Assembly: GCA_021234155.1 (NCBI GenBank)
Contig: JAJEKV010000279.1
Location: 375,251 to 439,250 of the forward strand
Direction of reading: 5' to 3'
From: Isoetes taiwanensis
Taxonomy: Eukaryota > Streptophyta > Lycopodiopsida > Isoetales > Isoetaceae
DNA: 64,000 nucleotides
Shown here: one piece after another, positions 1-10,620 of the stretch
How the letters are laid out: each line of letters starts with the position of its first letter
Position numbering within the stretch: the first letter of the stretch is position 1
Program-made: the position numbers and the translations under genes
The notes under the pieces: generated by a model
Seen by the model: the letters and a program-made list of their open reading frames with translations, nothing else
The model's database searches: none
Told to the model about the DNA's origin: nothing

Positions 1-532
1 ACAATTTGAAAAATACTATGATGAGTATGGTTATAAAAAGGGGAAAAATGTGTAGTCTTTGGAAAATGTATGGAAAGTGAAGCTGAAAGATGGTTCTTGT
101 TTGAAGCAGAATTATGGTTGTGGAGCAGTGAGTGGTCAGTTTTGATCCATAATTTTGTCCAAAGATTTAGCTGCTATTACAGATGAGATGTTGATTGAGC
201 AACTATATACTTTGAGAATAGAAGAGAAGGAAAGTGTACCCCATTATGTGGAGAGTGTGCTTATATATTCTTAGGTGCAAGAAGAGAAACTTGGAGCTAC
301 CAGCCAGCAGACCACCTAATCCATTTTTTTTTGTGCGAGGTCTCAAGCCATGTTTTCGGTTTACAAGAAGATCACGTAAGCTCCAAGCAAAAGGTACTTT
401 TGATTCCATTTATGAAACTTTTGAGAAGTCATTTGAAGTATATTATCTCCTAAAGTATTTGGATGAGAGGTGTAGCATTCCAAAATATTTTCTTGATCAT
501 GCCAAATCAAAAATAAAGTTCCAACGATAAGT

Positions 533-1210
533 TTGGAGTTTGAGAAGGTAAATTTGCATACTTCTACTATGCTTGAGGAATGTTGCCATGTTCTTGCATG
601 TGAAAATGAGAAATTACAGCAGTTAGAGCATGTTAACTATCATAATAGTCCAAAACTTGAATGCTTTGATGATGGTTCACACGAAATCAGCCATGACAAT
701 CCAAGATTTGAATGTTTTGGTTATGTAACACATGAGGCCAGCCATGAAACCTTGGAGTATGTACCTTTATCAGCAAGCTTGAAGTCCAATGAGGTAAATA
801 TAATCACATCCCACATGATTGAAGAGTGTGAGCAAGTTCTTTTATATGGAATTGATGAGTTTGAGCATTGTCATGAGAAAGAGAGTGATAGATGCATGAT
901 CAGCCCTGAGTTTGAGAGTTTTCATACATGTGAAGCATTTTTAGAAGATGGTGAACCATTATTATGTGAATTAGAAGTGGAAAGCATTGATACTTTAGCA
1001 TTTGAGCACTCTAAAGTTATGTTACATGCTCTTGAATTTAGTGACAGTCATGACAACAGCCCTCTTTATGAGAATTTCAGATTTGAGACATGTATACCAG
1101 CTGAAAATACAGGTGAGCATGATCTTTACATGCCTCAAAAGGAGAAATTTGTTTTCTTTGATGATTTGGCACCACATTGTGAGCTAGAATTGCTAATTTT
1201 GATGATTTGA
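533..1210 (+). pseudogene. Unidentified acidic Cys/His-rich frame, probably retrotransposon 3' ORF remnant
   Basis: I do not recognise this frame. It reads through about 225 codons with no stop but has no ATG at its start (it opens on TTG), so it is probably an internal part of something longer; an open frame at 234-530 just upstream is in another register. The product is acidic and contains loosely repeated units of about 20 residues, such as 'ECFDDGSHEISHDNPRF' followed by 'ECFGYVTHEASHE', and two copies of a 'MIEEC/MLEEC' motif. About 850 bp downstream lies the start of an LTR-like sequence related to the retrotransposon at 23-34 kb. I infer this is what remains of a frame between integrase and the 3' LTR of an older element. 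A host gene fragment is possible. Confidence 0.35.
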
Positions 1211-1716
1211 TGAATGAAGTGTGCATAGAATGGTTCAGACCTAAGTTTCAGTGTTGTGACAGTCCAAAGAAGTCTAAGAATCAAAGAAAACTACTTCCTT
1301 GCATGTTTGAGCATGGAAGTGTAAAAAGTTGAGTAAATTTGAGCATGACTATGTGATAGAAGATGGGATATTGGACATGAGCAGCACTTTATCTCAGTAT
1401 AATCACATTTAGCCAAAGATGTTCTTACAGGGTTTGTTTGCACCATTTGGGATCAATAAGTTAGCTGGGATATGTCGGTTTAGCAAGTTCTATTACATTA
1501 CATCAGATTTGCCACATTGGTATGCTAGTCTTGTCATATTTGAGCAGCTTGTTGGATTGTGGCTTGTTCTTTGGTCACACTTTTTGCTGTTATTACATGC
1601 TTTGAGCATTCTCCTATTTGGAAGATGCTTACTTGATAGAATTGGAGTTGGTTGAAGCATGCATCCATCCAAAAATGTAGTCCAAGGCAAGGCATTGCTC
1701 CTTGACATTACATTAG

Positions 1717-2059
1717 CATGTTTATGGTTGAGAAGACCAGCCATTTTTCTTGTTTTGGCGAGTTCACATCACACTCACACACTTCTCACTTCATTTGCAC
1801 ACTCACATTCCATATCTTCCATCCCATACTTATCATGCACTTCACTTCTCCACTTACTCCATCATCCACATTTCGTTCACATTACATCTCCACCACACTC
1901 ATACTCATTCCATCATACATACACTCCACCTTCATTTTCACACATCTCTTCTATCACATTTTCACTCAGAAGCATTGGTTTATGTTGAAGACCCCTCTGG
2001 ATTGCTCATTTAGATATCCTATGGCTGAGGGGACCAGCCATTTTCTTGTTTTGGCGAGA
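1717..2059 (+). repeat. Duplicated 40-bp pre-LTR motif with CT-rich spacer
   Basis: A motif reading 'gaccagccattttcttg' followed by 'ttttggcgag' occurs at about 1735-1762 and again at about 2033-2058. Between the copies is a pyrimidine- and CAC-rich stretch (1763-1960). The same motif, slightly changed, lies directly in front of the 3' LTR at 31,640-31,673. In the second copy here it runs straight into an LTR-like start (TGTTGCC). It is therefore probably a conserved leader of the 3' LTR in this retrotransposon group, perhaps including the polypurine tract (GGCTGAGGGGA). Confidence 0.5.
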
Positions 2060-3060
2060 TGTTGCCCCCAAAGGGCAACATACATACTAATCATTGGTTT
2101 ATGTTTGAAGATTAGGTCAAAGTTTGGAAGACCTTGATAGGGGACATTGATGTTGAAGTCAAATTTGGGAAAAGAGAACTTATTTTGAAGTCAAACTATG
2201 CACTAGAAAACTACGGGTTGACTAAAGATTGGAAGGCATTTTTGAAGATTGGAAGTTCAAAGTTTGGAAGACCCCATGGTATTTGATCCCATTCCCTAGC
2301 CATTCTCACTCATTTTATTCTTGCCCCTTGAAATTTTCTAGCCTTCTTTTTCCCTATATCTATACTCCCTTTTGTTCCTCTTGCATACCCTATCATATCT
2401 TGCCTAATTTTTCTTTCCCAATACATCTTTTTACTATATTTGCCAAGGTGATCATCCTAAATATTTCTTTATCCACATTCTCCTTTCATTTCATTACCAT
2501 TAAGATATTTCTCTATCATTACCCATGCACATCCTTTTGAGTTCCCACCATTCTATTCTTTCTTACTCCATACTCTCTTACTCTCTTGGATCCCATTTGT
2601 TTTCTTCTTCTTACCTCCATGGTGACCATTGCTTAAGGTATTTGTGCCACTCATTATAGCCCCAAATGGACTTCAAACTTGAAAAATCACATGGCTATAG
2701 TTCCTCATGGTCCAAATTGCTAGATTTCCATATTATAATTGAATTATCCCTAAAAGACCTTGTAGAAATTTCTAAAATGCCAAAATACGGGCATATTAGG
2801 GCATATACTCCTCAAAATCATAAACCCGTATCGTGAGTTTTGCCAAAAATACGGTCTTCAACCCTAGGATTTGGAAATCTGCTTATATCCTGCGAATTGG
2901 ATCCTACGCTCTGTAACCTATCTATTCTTGGATTCCAGCTCATTATCTACCCAACAAGCCTAAATTTAAGACCTAATATTCTGGAACCGTTAATACTAAG
3001 AATAAATACATGGGAAACATCTACAGAAGTTTGAAGGCCCAGAAGTATTGGCGTCCATTA
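2060..3060 (+). mobile_element. LTR-like sequence of an older related retrotransposon; 3' end not found
   Basis: The stretch begins TGTTGCCC-CCAAA-GGGCAACA, a perfect 8-bp inverted repeat. That is the same architecture as the LTR starts at 23,064 and 31,674 (TGTTGCC...GGCAACA). It is preceded by the same pre-LTR motif and contains the shared phrase 'gtttggaagacc' (2117, 2262), also found early in the younger LTRs. I see no matching partner LTR and no clear CA end, so the right boundary is arbitrary. It may continue towards 3.8 kb. Confidence 0.42.
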
Positions 3061-3440
3061 CCATGGCGGTGCATGATTTCTTGATGATCTCAAGCTATCA
3101 GAGCATTCCTTAGCCATTGGCAATGATTCATGGCTAATATTCTTCCATAAATTATTTTCCCAAGATTTTTAACTGAGTTTATTGCTTGAATAGCATGAAC
3201 ACAGTATTATTATGATTATTTGATTGATACATCAATGAAAATCCCCTGTCAAGTTTGAAAATTTGATCTTTCATTATTTCTGCAACTTTTTGCCACCAAA
3301 ACATTGTTACAGAAGCATTTTTCGTGATTCAAACTACTATTTTATCTTTTGCACATGCTTTTAGGCTCTATTCAGACCTGTGACAATTGAAATCATGCAA
3401 AAATACCTTATAGAACTCAAGATACAAAAATTTGCTTGCT

Positions 3441-3840
3441 GTTTTTCTGTGACAGTTCACTGACAGAATTTCTGATCGACTTTGAATCCTTTTTTCTCCC
3501 TCATACCAGTTCCAAATCAAGCCAAGTTTTTTTCCACATGTACCTACAACTGTTTTCTCATAGTCATTTCAAGAATCATACAAAAAGGATCAGTAAATCT
3601 CGAGATATCATCATTTGAGTGTGCAGACCTCATTTTATCTCAGGGAAGTGCACTGGCCAGATTTTCTGTCAACTTTGAACCCGATTTTCTCAGCCATTCC
3701 AGATCCAAATTGAGTCAAGTTTTTTCCACATATCACCACAACTTTTTTCTCTGATTTCTCCTTCAAAAATCATTTGAAAAGGATCAGTACATCTCGAGAT
3801 ATTCATGTCTGAGTGCAACTGCCTTATTTTTCTTCAGGGA
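3441..3840. repeat. Two diverged tandem copies of a ~200-bp segment
   Basis: The block starting near 3441 (ctgacagaatttctgatcga...) is repeated from about 3635 (gccagattttctgtcaactt...). Shared words include 'ccaaatcaagccaagttttt' versus 'ccaaattgagtcaagttttt', and 'aaaaggatcagtaaatctcg' versus 'aaaaggatcagtacatctcg'. The order is the same in both copies. No coding function is apparent. Similar phrases are common in plant retrotransposon LTRs, so this may be part of the older LTR. Confidence 0.65.
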
Positions 3841-3984
3841 TCCTAAAAGTAATTGATCTTTTCTTGCAAATTTTGCACCAAGATTGGTTGCCTTAAGCAA
3901 CCTGGAGGTCCTAACCATGTAGGCTCCATTGAGGTTGGTCCAGGTGCCAGGTTTTGGATCAACATGTGTCGATAGCTGTGGGGG

Positions 3985-4252
3985 CATGTGATGAGGAGTT
4001 GAAGTTTATTGATGGTCGGCCAGGGGTTCATGGCAATATTGCAGCGTTCATCACAGTTCTATTGACAGCCGTGGCGATGCAATTGTGAATTTTTAGAGTG
4101 TCAAGGAGGGAGGAAGATTTTTTACAAGATATGTAAAAGGCAGATTTATCATGGTGTGTGCTATTAAAAGCATAAACATTGGAGATGAGTTATTCATCAA
4201 CTATCGCTATGATAGACCTCTCCCATTTGAGATGGAACAATAGTATTGTTGT
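3985..4252 (+). pseudogene. SET-domain-like C-terminal fragment, frameshifted
   Basis: Two + strand frames together resemble the end of a SET domain (lysine methyltransferase fold). The first reads 'DEELKFIDGRPGVHGNIAAF' (about 3993-4055). After a frame change the second reads 'GRFFTRYVKGRFIMVCAI' and 'INIGDELFINYRYDRPLPF', then a stop at 4250-4252. The pattern G-N-x-A-x-F-I followed by I-x-x-G-D-E-L-F-x-N-Y is what SET domains show around the cofactor-binding NH motif and the catalytic Tyr. At least one frameshift and one internal stop (TAG near 4099) break it, and no N-terminal SET part was found upstream. It sits between a retrotransposon remnant and a CACTA element, so it could be transposon-captured host sequence. 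The family call is inferred from motifs only. Confidence 0.45.
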
Positions 4253-4439
4253 ACTAAAAAAAAAGGAATAAAGAGCATTTTTTTTTTAATAATATTTTTT
4301 GTCATTCGTGAGTCTATGCGGATGGTTGTATGTATTTTATACTTATTACATTATTTGACATGATGTTTATCGTTACTCCTTTAATGAACTCATTACGGCG
4401 GTCTCCATCGATCCATTAGTTCTAAGATTCGGGCAAAGG

Positions 4440-5230
4440 GAAACCTATAAATAGGTGAATTTCAAGCGGTAGCGCACCAATATGAAGATATTGCATACGA
4501 TCAATATGAAGAGGATGAAACTATTAGCGAACCGAGCGAAGTCTTTTCGTGGACGAGCCGATCTTTCGATATGTTGCAGCTCTTCAAGAATTACGATATT
4601 GATTTAGATGATGTCGAGGATGGTGGTGGAAGGACATGGTAGAAGATGTGGGATACCCTTCGAGGATTGGTCGTCTTGACGATGACCCTATTGTTATCGA
4701 GGCGAAAACCTTGATTATTTCTGCGTCTCGAACCTCTCGTTTGTCGGCATGCACGCTAATTCTCAATCTCAAACCAAGTTCAAGTGGAGCAATGCAAGTG
4801 TCTCTGCTCTATTGAGGTGACATACTTATCAAGTCTTTCTATCTTACCACCATCTCCATCTTTTATCTTACCACTCTTAGATCGCATGAGGTTATTGCGC
4901 GAGAAGATCCTTCGAGAGAAGAACAATATGCCCTCTGAGAGCATATCTCAAGTTAAGAAAATGATTCAAGTGGCCCGGCCTTAGTTATAAAGTCATACAT
5001 GCATGTCCAAATGATTGTATGATCTTCTATCCTAGCAGAGCATGAAAAGTCCACTCATTGTCTCGTTATGTAATGAGCGAGATACGGGGAATGACCTAAA
5101 GGGAAAAAGCGATACCTCGGAAGGTTATTCGACACTTTCCAATAATCCCAAGGTATATGCATCACCACTTCTTACAAATAGTTGTAGATTCACTTATTTT
5201 CAGTACTTATATGTTGCCTATAATTTATTC
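4440..5230 (+). pseudogene. CACTA transposase, N-terminal region
   Basis: Broken frames read like the N-terminal half of plant TNP2-type transposases. An acidic segment (4480-4640, 'DIAYDQYEEDETISEPSEVF') is followed by a Ser-rich 'LSACTLILNLKPSSSG' block. Then comes 'VKKMIQVARP' leading into 'YKVIHACPNDCMIFYPSRA' (about 4950-5040), the family's conserved HACPNDC motif. Next are 'SRYGEGPKGKKRYLGRLF' and a PIIPR-like phrase (about 5085-5155). The readings require several frame changes and at least two stops. In intact relatives this region precedes the catalytic TNP2 domain, which follows here at once. Confidence 0.7.
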
Positions 5231-5279
5231 TAATATATTATATAGGTTAAAGTTGATCTTAGTTGCAAGACATTGGCTA

Positions 5280-6470
5280 GCCTAATGGACTTCACGGCTA
5301 CACATGCATCTAGTGATGATGTGATGCGAGTCCGGCGGCAGTGAAAACTTGGAAGCATGTCGATGCGACATGGCGACTTTGGAAAAGAACCACGTAGCGA
5401 TGCGTTTGGGCCTGGCCACCCGATGGCGTAAACCCATATGGTACACAATGTTGCATGGTCTACATGGCGGTGATGATAGTGAACTACAACATACCCCATG
5501 GTTGTTGATGAAGAGTGGGCACATTATTATGACTTTATTGATACATGGGAAGAAAAAACCAAGTAATTTAGATGTGTACCTAAGAATAATTGTGGATGAG
5601 TTACTGCCTTTGTGGAACACAGGTATTCAGGTCTACGATGCACATAAAAATGACATTTTTAATCTTAGAGGTATACTATTGTGGACTATGCATGACTTTC
5701 ACGGGCTTCTTAGAGTGTTGCAGGTTTAAGACATCGGGGCACTTCTCTTGCATGAGATGTGGGGAAAAGTTGCAGCACCGTCACTTTAAGCATCTGAAGA
5801 AAGTAGTATACGAGGGTTTTTGGAAGTATTTGCCGCTCACGCACCCCTTGGCGTGCACAATTCGATGTACTTTGTAGACTATCTGAGAACCACCAAAGCG
5901 AGAATTACCATACGAGAATGGGGTGGCGTTGGGATAAGAAGGACGAGGGGAAAATCCCATGGGAAATCCGAGGGGGCACTGCGGTGAGGAAGTCGTAGCC
6001 GACCTAGACAGTGAGGATGAGGAATTATACAATGGTGGCGAGGAAGCCGCGGAGGAGGAAGTCTTCTTGCCAATATGAAAAGGAAGTACATTTTTTATAG
6101 ACTACCATATTGGACCGACCTATTGATTCAACACCTTTTAGACCCGATGCATATCTTCAAGAATGTGGGAAACTCTTTATGGAAGCATGTATTTGGTCAA
6201 AAAGACACAACAAATGCCAGGATGGACCTTAAGGTAAGTAATACAAAGAAAGAGGCATGGATCCAAAGTGAAGGGCAACCACTTCCTCCGGCAAAATGGG
6301 TTATTGCTAGGGCTGACCATCGAGCTATTTATGATGATTTAAGGGCCCTTAGAACACCAACTGGTTATATGCAATCATTGCGAACCGCATTCACAAGTCT
6401 TTGGGAGGTGGTTTAAAGTCCATGGTGGCATAAGTTCTTGCATGTAAGCAATTGGAGTCCACATATATGC
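5280..6470 (+). pseudogene. CACTA transposase, TNP2 (Transposase_21) core
   Basis: This is the central domain of En/Spm-type transposase, which cuts and moves the element by binding its ends. 'KEPRSDAFGLG' (5390-5420) matches the family's NEPRNVRLGL segment. 5540-5690 reads 'HGKKKPSNLDVYLRIIVDEL' and 'FNLRGILLWTMHDF', the typical GK-x-P-x-N-x-D-V-Y-L and LLWT-x-x-DF motifs. 6075-6240 reads 'RLPYWTDLLIQHLLDPMHIF' with 'KNVGNSLWKHVFG', matching LPYW-x-x-L-x-x-R-H-x-L-D-x-MH-x-x-KNV. The Asp of LLDPMH is kept. Frame changes occur between 5730 and 6075 and after 6416, so no full-length protein is encoded as written. Confidence 0.8.
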
Positions 6471-6519
6471 ACTACTATTAAATGTAACCCATACTTATAT
6501 TTGGTGTTTGGATCATGCA

Positions 6520-6965
6520 GTTCTTCATGCCCCTGACCTTTAGGGGAGTTTTAGACAAGGGACCCTTGGAGGCAATAAGTGCCCTATCAAAGGTCATAAG
6601 GTTGTTACCCATGTTGATTTAGTGGTCCCCCGTCTATTTTATTTGTGGCTAAGTTTTTTTTTTTTGTTTTTTTTTTTTTTTTGGACCTCATAGGTGGATG
6701 TGTAAAAAACTATCTTAGAAAAACGAAATTGAAGAGATGAAAGTGAAAATGGCGAGGCATGTTGCTTGTTGGAGAAGGAGTTTCCCTACGAGTTTTCTTG
6801 TGAGTCAAACCCATCTTTTGGTACATCTTATTGAGGAAGTGGAGCTGGGAGGCGTACATGCGAGATGGATGTTTTTCTTGGAAAGGTTTATGAAGGTATT
6901 GAAGGATATGGTGTGTCAAAAGCCGTCCTAAAGGTAGTATGGCGGAGGGATGGCTTGCGAAAGAG
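6520..6965 (+). pseudogene. CACTA transposase, DUF4218 region
   Basis: 6540-6640 encodes a degraded 'LRGVLDKGPLEAISALSKVI' followed by a DLVVPRL-like phrase. After a poly-T run (6654-6682), 6737-6931 reads 'SFPTSFLVSQTHLLVHLIEE' and 'RWMFFLERFMKVLKDMV'. These match the DUF4218 hallmarks FPPSFF, HL-x-x-HL-x-x-E and RWMYPFER-x-LK. A GSMAEGWLA-like tail follows in another frame (6935-6960). DUF4218 usually follows TNP2 in plant CACTA proteins, so the order supports one original gene. Confidence 0.75.
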
Positions 6966-7008
6966 TCACTTTTCTATATGATGAGAATATATTTCCGCCG
7001 TACATCGG

Positions 7009-7509
7009 ATGCACCTAAGCTTATGGAGTGATGAAGGGGCGAAGATTATGGGGGTAGTGGCGAGAAGGCAATGGTATCGAGAAGTCATTTCCTTTGATAT
7101 TATCAATAAGGTTAATCAATTTCTTCTTTACAATTCGGCACCAATGGCAAAATGGATTGCTTTCGTTATGAGAGCGCCAAAGGAAGAAATGGAAGAGAAG
7201 AGGCATGAATGGAGCGACATAATAGGCGAGCCCAGGTACCACGATGGATATGAACCCTTGCGGATAAGATGGAAAGACAATGGGTACTACAGGGCTATGC
7301 CGATGCATATTACAGGGGAGTATATTACGGCTCTACGGAATGGGCATACGCACAAAGGTGTCATGAAAAAGGTAGTTGCAACAAATTATGTTGATGTCGA
7401 AATCGAGTATTTTCTTTTGATGTTATTGTATCTATTGACATTAATGGTGCTTTTGGCCGGTATATATCTTACTCCTCGATATGGTAGCATGGGACCCACT
7501 ATCGTGTGA
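7009..7509 (+). pseudogene. CACTA transposase, segment between DUF4218 and DUF4216
   Basis: An uninterrupted frame of about 166 codons continues the transposase. It begins 'LSLWSDEGAKIMGVVARRQW' and contains 'GEYITALRNGHTHKGV'. In related plant elements this stretch links the DUF4218 and DUF4216 regions. I see no independent domain. The final 40 codons, hydrophobic and Leu-rich, may be out of frame with the ancestral protein. Its start is not an ATG, consistent with an internal piece of a broken gene. Confidence 0.5.
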
Positions 7510-7589
7510 GTTCTCTTGACATACACGGGAAGACTTGTGGCTGCAGTCATGGCATCATTCACGATGGAGTTTCAATCAAGTGTTCCCGA

Positions 7590-7860
7590 TCGTAATTGTC
7601 GAGGAAGCCACACGTGATTGGGTCGGGGAAGTTAAAGACTATAATGGAGGTGGATGTTGGTGGCAATTTCAAGACCTTCATATTCGATGTCGATTGGTTT
7701 GACCTTCAATTAAGGGGCGGACCTACATTAAAGTATGATAGAACAAGTGGCTTTTTAACATCAACTCTAGCAAAGCTGTACCACAGTAGTGAGGCGCTTG
7801 TCCTTCGGACAAGCGTGAGCGGTACACACATATACATATCCAACTTCAAAATTTAGACCA
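7590..7860 (+). pseudogene. CACTA transposase, DUF4216-like region
   Basis: The frame reads 'GGNFKTFIFDVDWFDLQ', then 'GGPTLKYDRTSGFLTST' and 'LAKLYHSSEALVL'. DUF4216 typically has V-x-L-F-x-C-x-W-F/Y-D, a D-x-x-G-F strand, and a segment ending in PFILASQ-x-x-Q-V-F-Y. The first two are clear; the last is degraded. The remaining frames to about 8175 ('FFFTDRQDPTWWFIIQTTEV') look like the acidic C-terminal tail but are not diagnostic. Confidence 0.6.
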
Positions 7861-8339
7861 TCAATATCAATCTCACGTCCGGCTTCTTTGACCCAGATTT
7901 TTTTCTTTACCGATCGACAAGACCCAACATGGTGGTTTATCATACAAACTACAGAGGTGGCCCAATATTCAAGGTGTTGTGCTAGAGGAGTCAATAACGT
8001 CGAAGAGCCCTCTGGCGGATCAAGGCATTCAAACTCACGAGAAAAAGCGAGCATCAAGAGGTTGGACCACCCGGTGTCATGCGGCATCTTACACGAGCAA
8101 TTCCACGAAATCTGAGATGTACTTGACCATTTTGATACAAATGTTGGCAATGCTAACAATGGCGACTCCTAGTTAGCACCTAGAGGAGGCGATCATTAAA
8201 TTCTATATGCCTAATATTATGCACATCTTGATTGCAATCCTTACGATAGGCTATGTCTATTGGTCCGTGTGCAATAAAACCCATTCAATTCAATTCTTTT
8301 TTCTTCCCCCCCCTCCCCTTTTGGTATACATTATATCGG

Positions 8340-8776
8340 AGGAAAGAAGCAGGCGGAACATGGGCTCAAAGAAGCCACATAGACTCAAGCATTGCCCTAG
8401 ACTCGAATATGCCACCTAGGCTCCAATGGAAGATCAAATATATGCCACATAATTAACTAGAAAAACAAATACAACAAATGGCGTCACAATGACATGTTGC
8501 CACCTAGGCTCACATTACCGTGGCTAAAATATGCCACTTACATCAAACATGTCAACTAGGTTCAAACATGGCGTGTGACTCAAACATGCGACACAGGATC
8601 AAGCAGGTCACATATATACTAAAATAAAAATATCAGGTATATGGCGTCTTAATAACAAAATACTACGTGTAGGCGTTGCATTTCCCTTAGGGTCGAACCT
8701 GCCACCTAGGTTCAAACAAGCCTGTTAGGCTCAAGCATTGCCTCTAGGCTCAAACATGCCCCAGTATCAAACATGT
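8340..8776. repeat. Degenerate short tandem repeats (about 22 bp)
   Basis: Variants of 'aaacatgccacctaggctca' recur here, for example near 8407, 8500, 8555, 8700 and 8735. Units that include 'ggcgtc' and 'ataacaaaat' recur near 8478, 8642 and 8803, about 160 bp apart. Clustered degenerate repeats are typical just inside the ends of CACTA transposons, where transposase binds. Confidence 0.55.
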
Positions 8777-8878
8777 CACAACTTAAATAAAAAATAATGT
8801 AAATGGCGTCGCTATAACAAAATCGTGCATGCGGCGTATATGCGGCGATCAAAAACTCATTTCTTAATTAGGTGAACA
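8777..8878 (+). mobile_element. Left terminus of a CACTA-like element, truncated by the satellite
   Basis: The sequence starts CACAACTTAAATAAAAAA and contains 'cgtcgctataacaaaat' (8807-8823), identical over 17 bp to 47,069-47,085 just inside the left end of the second CACTA element. Both copies have the same orientation. Satellite sequence begins near 8880, so this end lacks its element body. Confidence 0.45.
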
Positions 8879-9954
8879 TGGGTGGTCTTACGGCCCGCGG
8901 AACTTGGTCCCCGGGGGCAATGTCGGCGTTCTGAGTCCATTAGCAGAGTCAAATCGCGATTCCGGAGAGGGGAGGTCGCCAGTCCGTCCCCAGGGCCTTG
9001 GGGAGAGGAAATTTGGGGCAAGCTGCTTCCGGGGGGATTTTAGGGTCCGTGCTCTGGCGTCAACACCCCCACTCCCGTCAAGTCCTGCGCCAAGGTCATT
9101 TGAATCGACAAGGATAGGGCCTCAAAGCGTAAACCACGTGGGTTGTCGAGGTTCTAGAAGGGTTTGCGTTTTGGGGGCGAGTCTTGGTCATTGTTGCAGT
9201 TGGGACTGGCGGAACTTTGGGGCCGAAGCATGAGCAAGAGGATCTGGCGGAGCGAGTTTGGGCCTGTCCCTCCTCCGATGTGGCAAGTAGAAGTCGGGGG
9301 CGCTTTTGCGGTGGCAAGACATTCATAAATTCGTAATTAATGCATTGTCACGAAAATAAATTCTGATTTTTTGCCGGCTGGATTCCTAATTTATCTCGGC
9401 ACATAGCCCAATTTTGAATTTTTAGGAGAAGGTCTAAGTCAAAGGGTTAGCATTAGAGCGTCCGAGGGGGCCCGTTTGCGGGGACAGAGAGCTGGCACTC
9501 TTCCCAAGTCAAAGCGAGGCCGGGACCTTGCGGGGATCCCTCACAAGAGGGAGAGTTCGGACCCGAGGGGAGGCGGGATCAAAAAAAGTTCGAGGCAGCC
9601 CTTCTGGGCTCCAGGGGGCCGCCGCGCTAATGACCACCCTCCGGGCGGTTCCCCTATCCGGCCGTTGGATCCTCCGTTCGAGAGGCCCCTCTTGGGGAAG
9701 GCCCAAAAGATTCAGATCGGTCAGGAGAACTTGTCAAACCAAGAGGCGTCTCACGAGGTCGGCCTTGTAGAAAGCCATGATTTTTGTCGTTCGGGCAGGG
9801 GAGGCTCGGAATGGCAAATCGACCCTGCCAAGTTATGCGGAATGGCGAAATTACCCTAGGGAGCAAGTTACAAGGCGGTTTTGCAAAAAAAAACACTCCG
9901 CCCTCCCGACGGTATCCATCCATCCTAGGCCAATTCCTAGGTGTGAATTGTGAG

Positions 9955-10620
9955 CTACAGCTTCTTGGAGTGTGATGGGCCGTGAAGTCCCGGGGGCAAT
10001 TGGAGGTTCTTGGCCAAAGGTCTTCTTGGAGGTCTTCGGCCCGGGGCGGAACTTGGTCAGCGGCTTAGGGGCAGGGTCAGTGCTCTGGCGTGGCACCCTT
10101 CCCCAAGTCAAAGCAAGGTCGGCGAATATGACAAGGATAGGCGTAAACCATGTGGGTTGCGAGGTTCTAGAAGAGTTTGCGTTTTGGGGGGATCCCTCAC
10201 AAAGGGGGAGAGGACCGGCGAAGGCGGGATCCAAGGCGGCGGAATGGAGTTTGGGCTGTTCCTTCGATGTGGCCCTTAGAAGTCGGGGGGCGGCTCCCGG
10301 TGGCAAGGCATTCATAAATGCGTAATTAATGCATTGACCAAAATAAATTCTGATTTTTTGCCCGGTTCCTAATTCATCCGGCCAGTCCAATTTTGAAGAT
10401 GGATCCTCCGTTCGATTCGGGGGCCCCTCTCGGGGGAAGGCCCAAGTCAAAAGGCCGGGACCTTCCCGGTCGGGGGAACTTGTCAAAGCTCCCGGGGGGC
10501 ATGCGCTAATGACCACCCTCCGGCCCGGAGCCATTGGATCCTCGGCCAAGCCAAAAGATTTCGGTAAGGCCCGGGGCCTTGGGATCCAAAAAGTGTTTTG
10601 TCGTAGAACGCTGGGGGAGG
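9955..10620. repeat. Scrambled, compacted satellite monomers
   Basis: The landmark interval 9447-11376 is 1.93 kb, and its middle does not follow the normal word order. Words from the second half of the monomer ('gcacccttccccaagtcaaa', 'gggatccctcacaa', 'gcgggatccaa') are inserted among words of the first half (10,090-10,240). Later 'atggatcctccgttcg', 'gccgggacctt' and 'gagaacttgtcaaa'-like words appear out of order (10,398-10,560). It resembles two monomers in different registers blended together. Confidence 0.7.

Larger units (their letters stand above)
4300..8776 (+). mobile_element. Decayed En/Spm (CACTA) DNA transposon, ends uncertain
   Basis: A full set of plant CACTA transposase regions lies in order on the + strand (see the separate entries). 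I did not find a clear CACTA terminus on the left. A terminus-like sequence at 8777-8878 faces rightwards, so it need not belong to this copy. The coordinates are therefore the extent of related content. A T-rich run at 6654-6682 and many indels mark the copy as inactive, or as badly resolved. Confidence 0.6.

Noticed and set aside
1493-1744. Minus-strand frame opposite the retrotransposon remnant
   Set aside because: Overlaps low-complexity and pre-LTR sequence, with no recognisable motif.
9447-9800. tRNA/SINE-like internal promoter boxes (ttagcattagagcgg, aagttcgaggc)
   Set aside because: The A-box-like word has an extra base, the B-box-like word does not fit fully and the spacing is too great; no clover-leaf was found.
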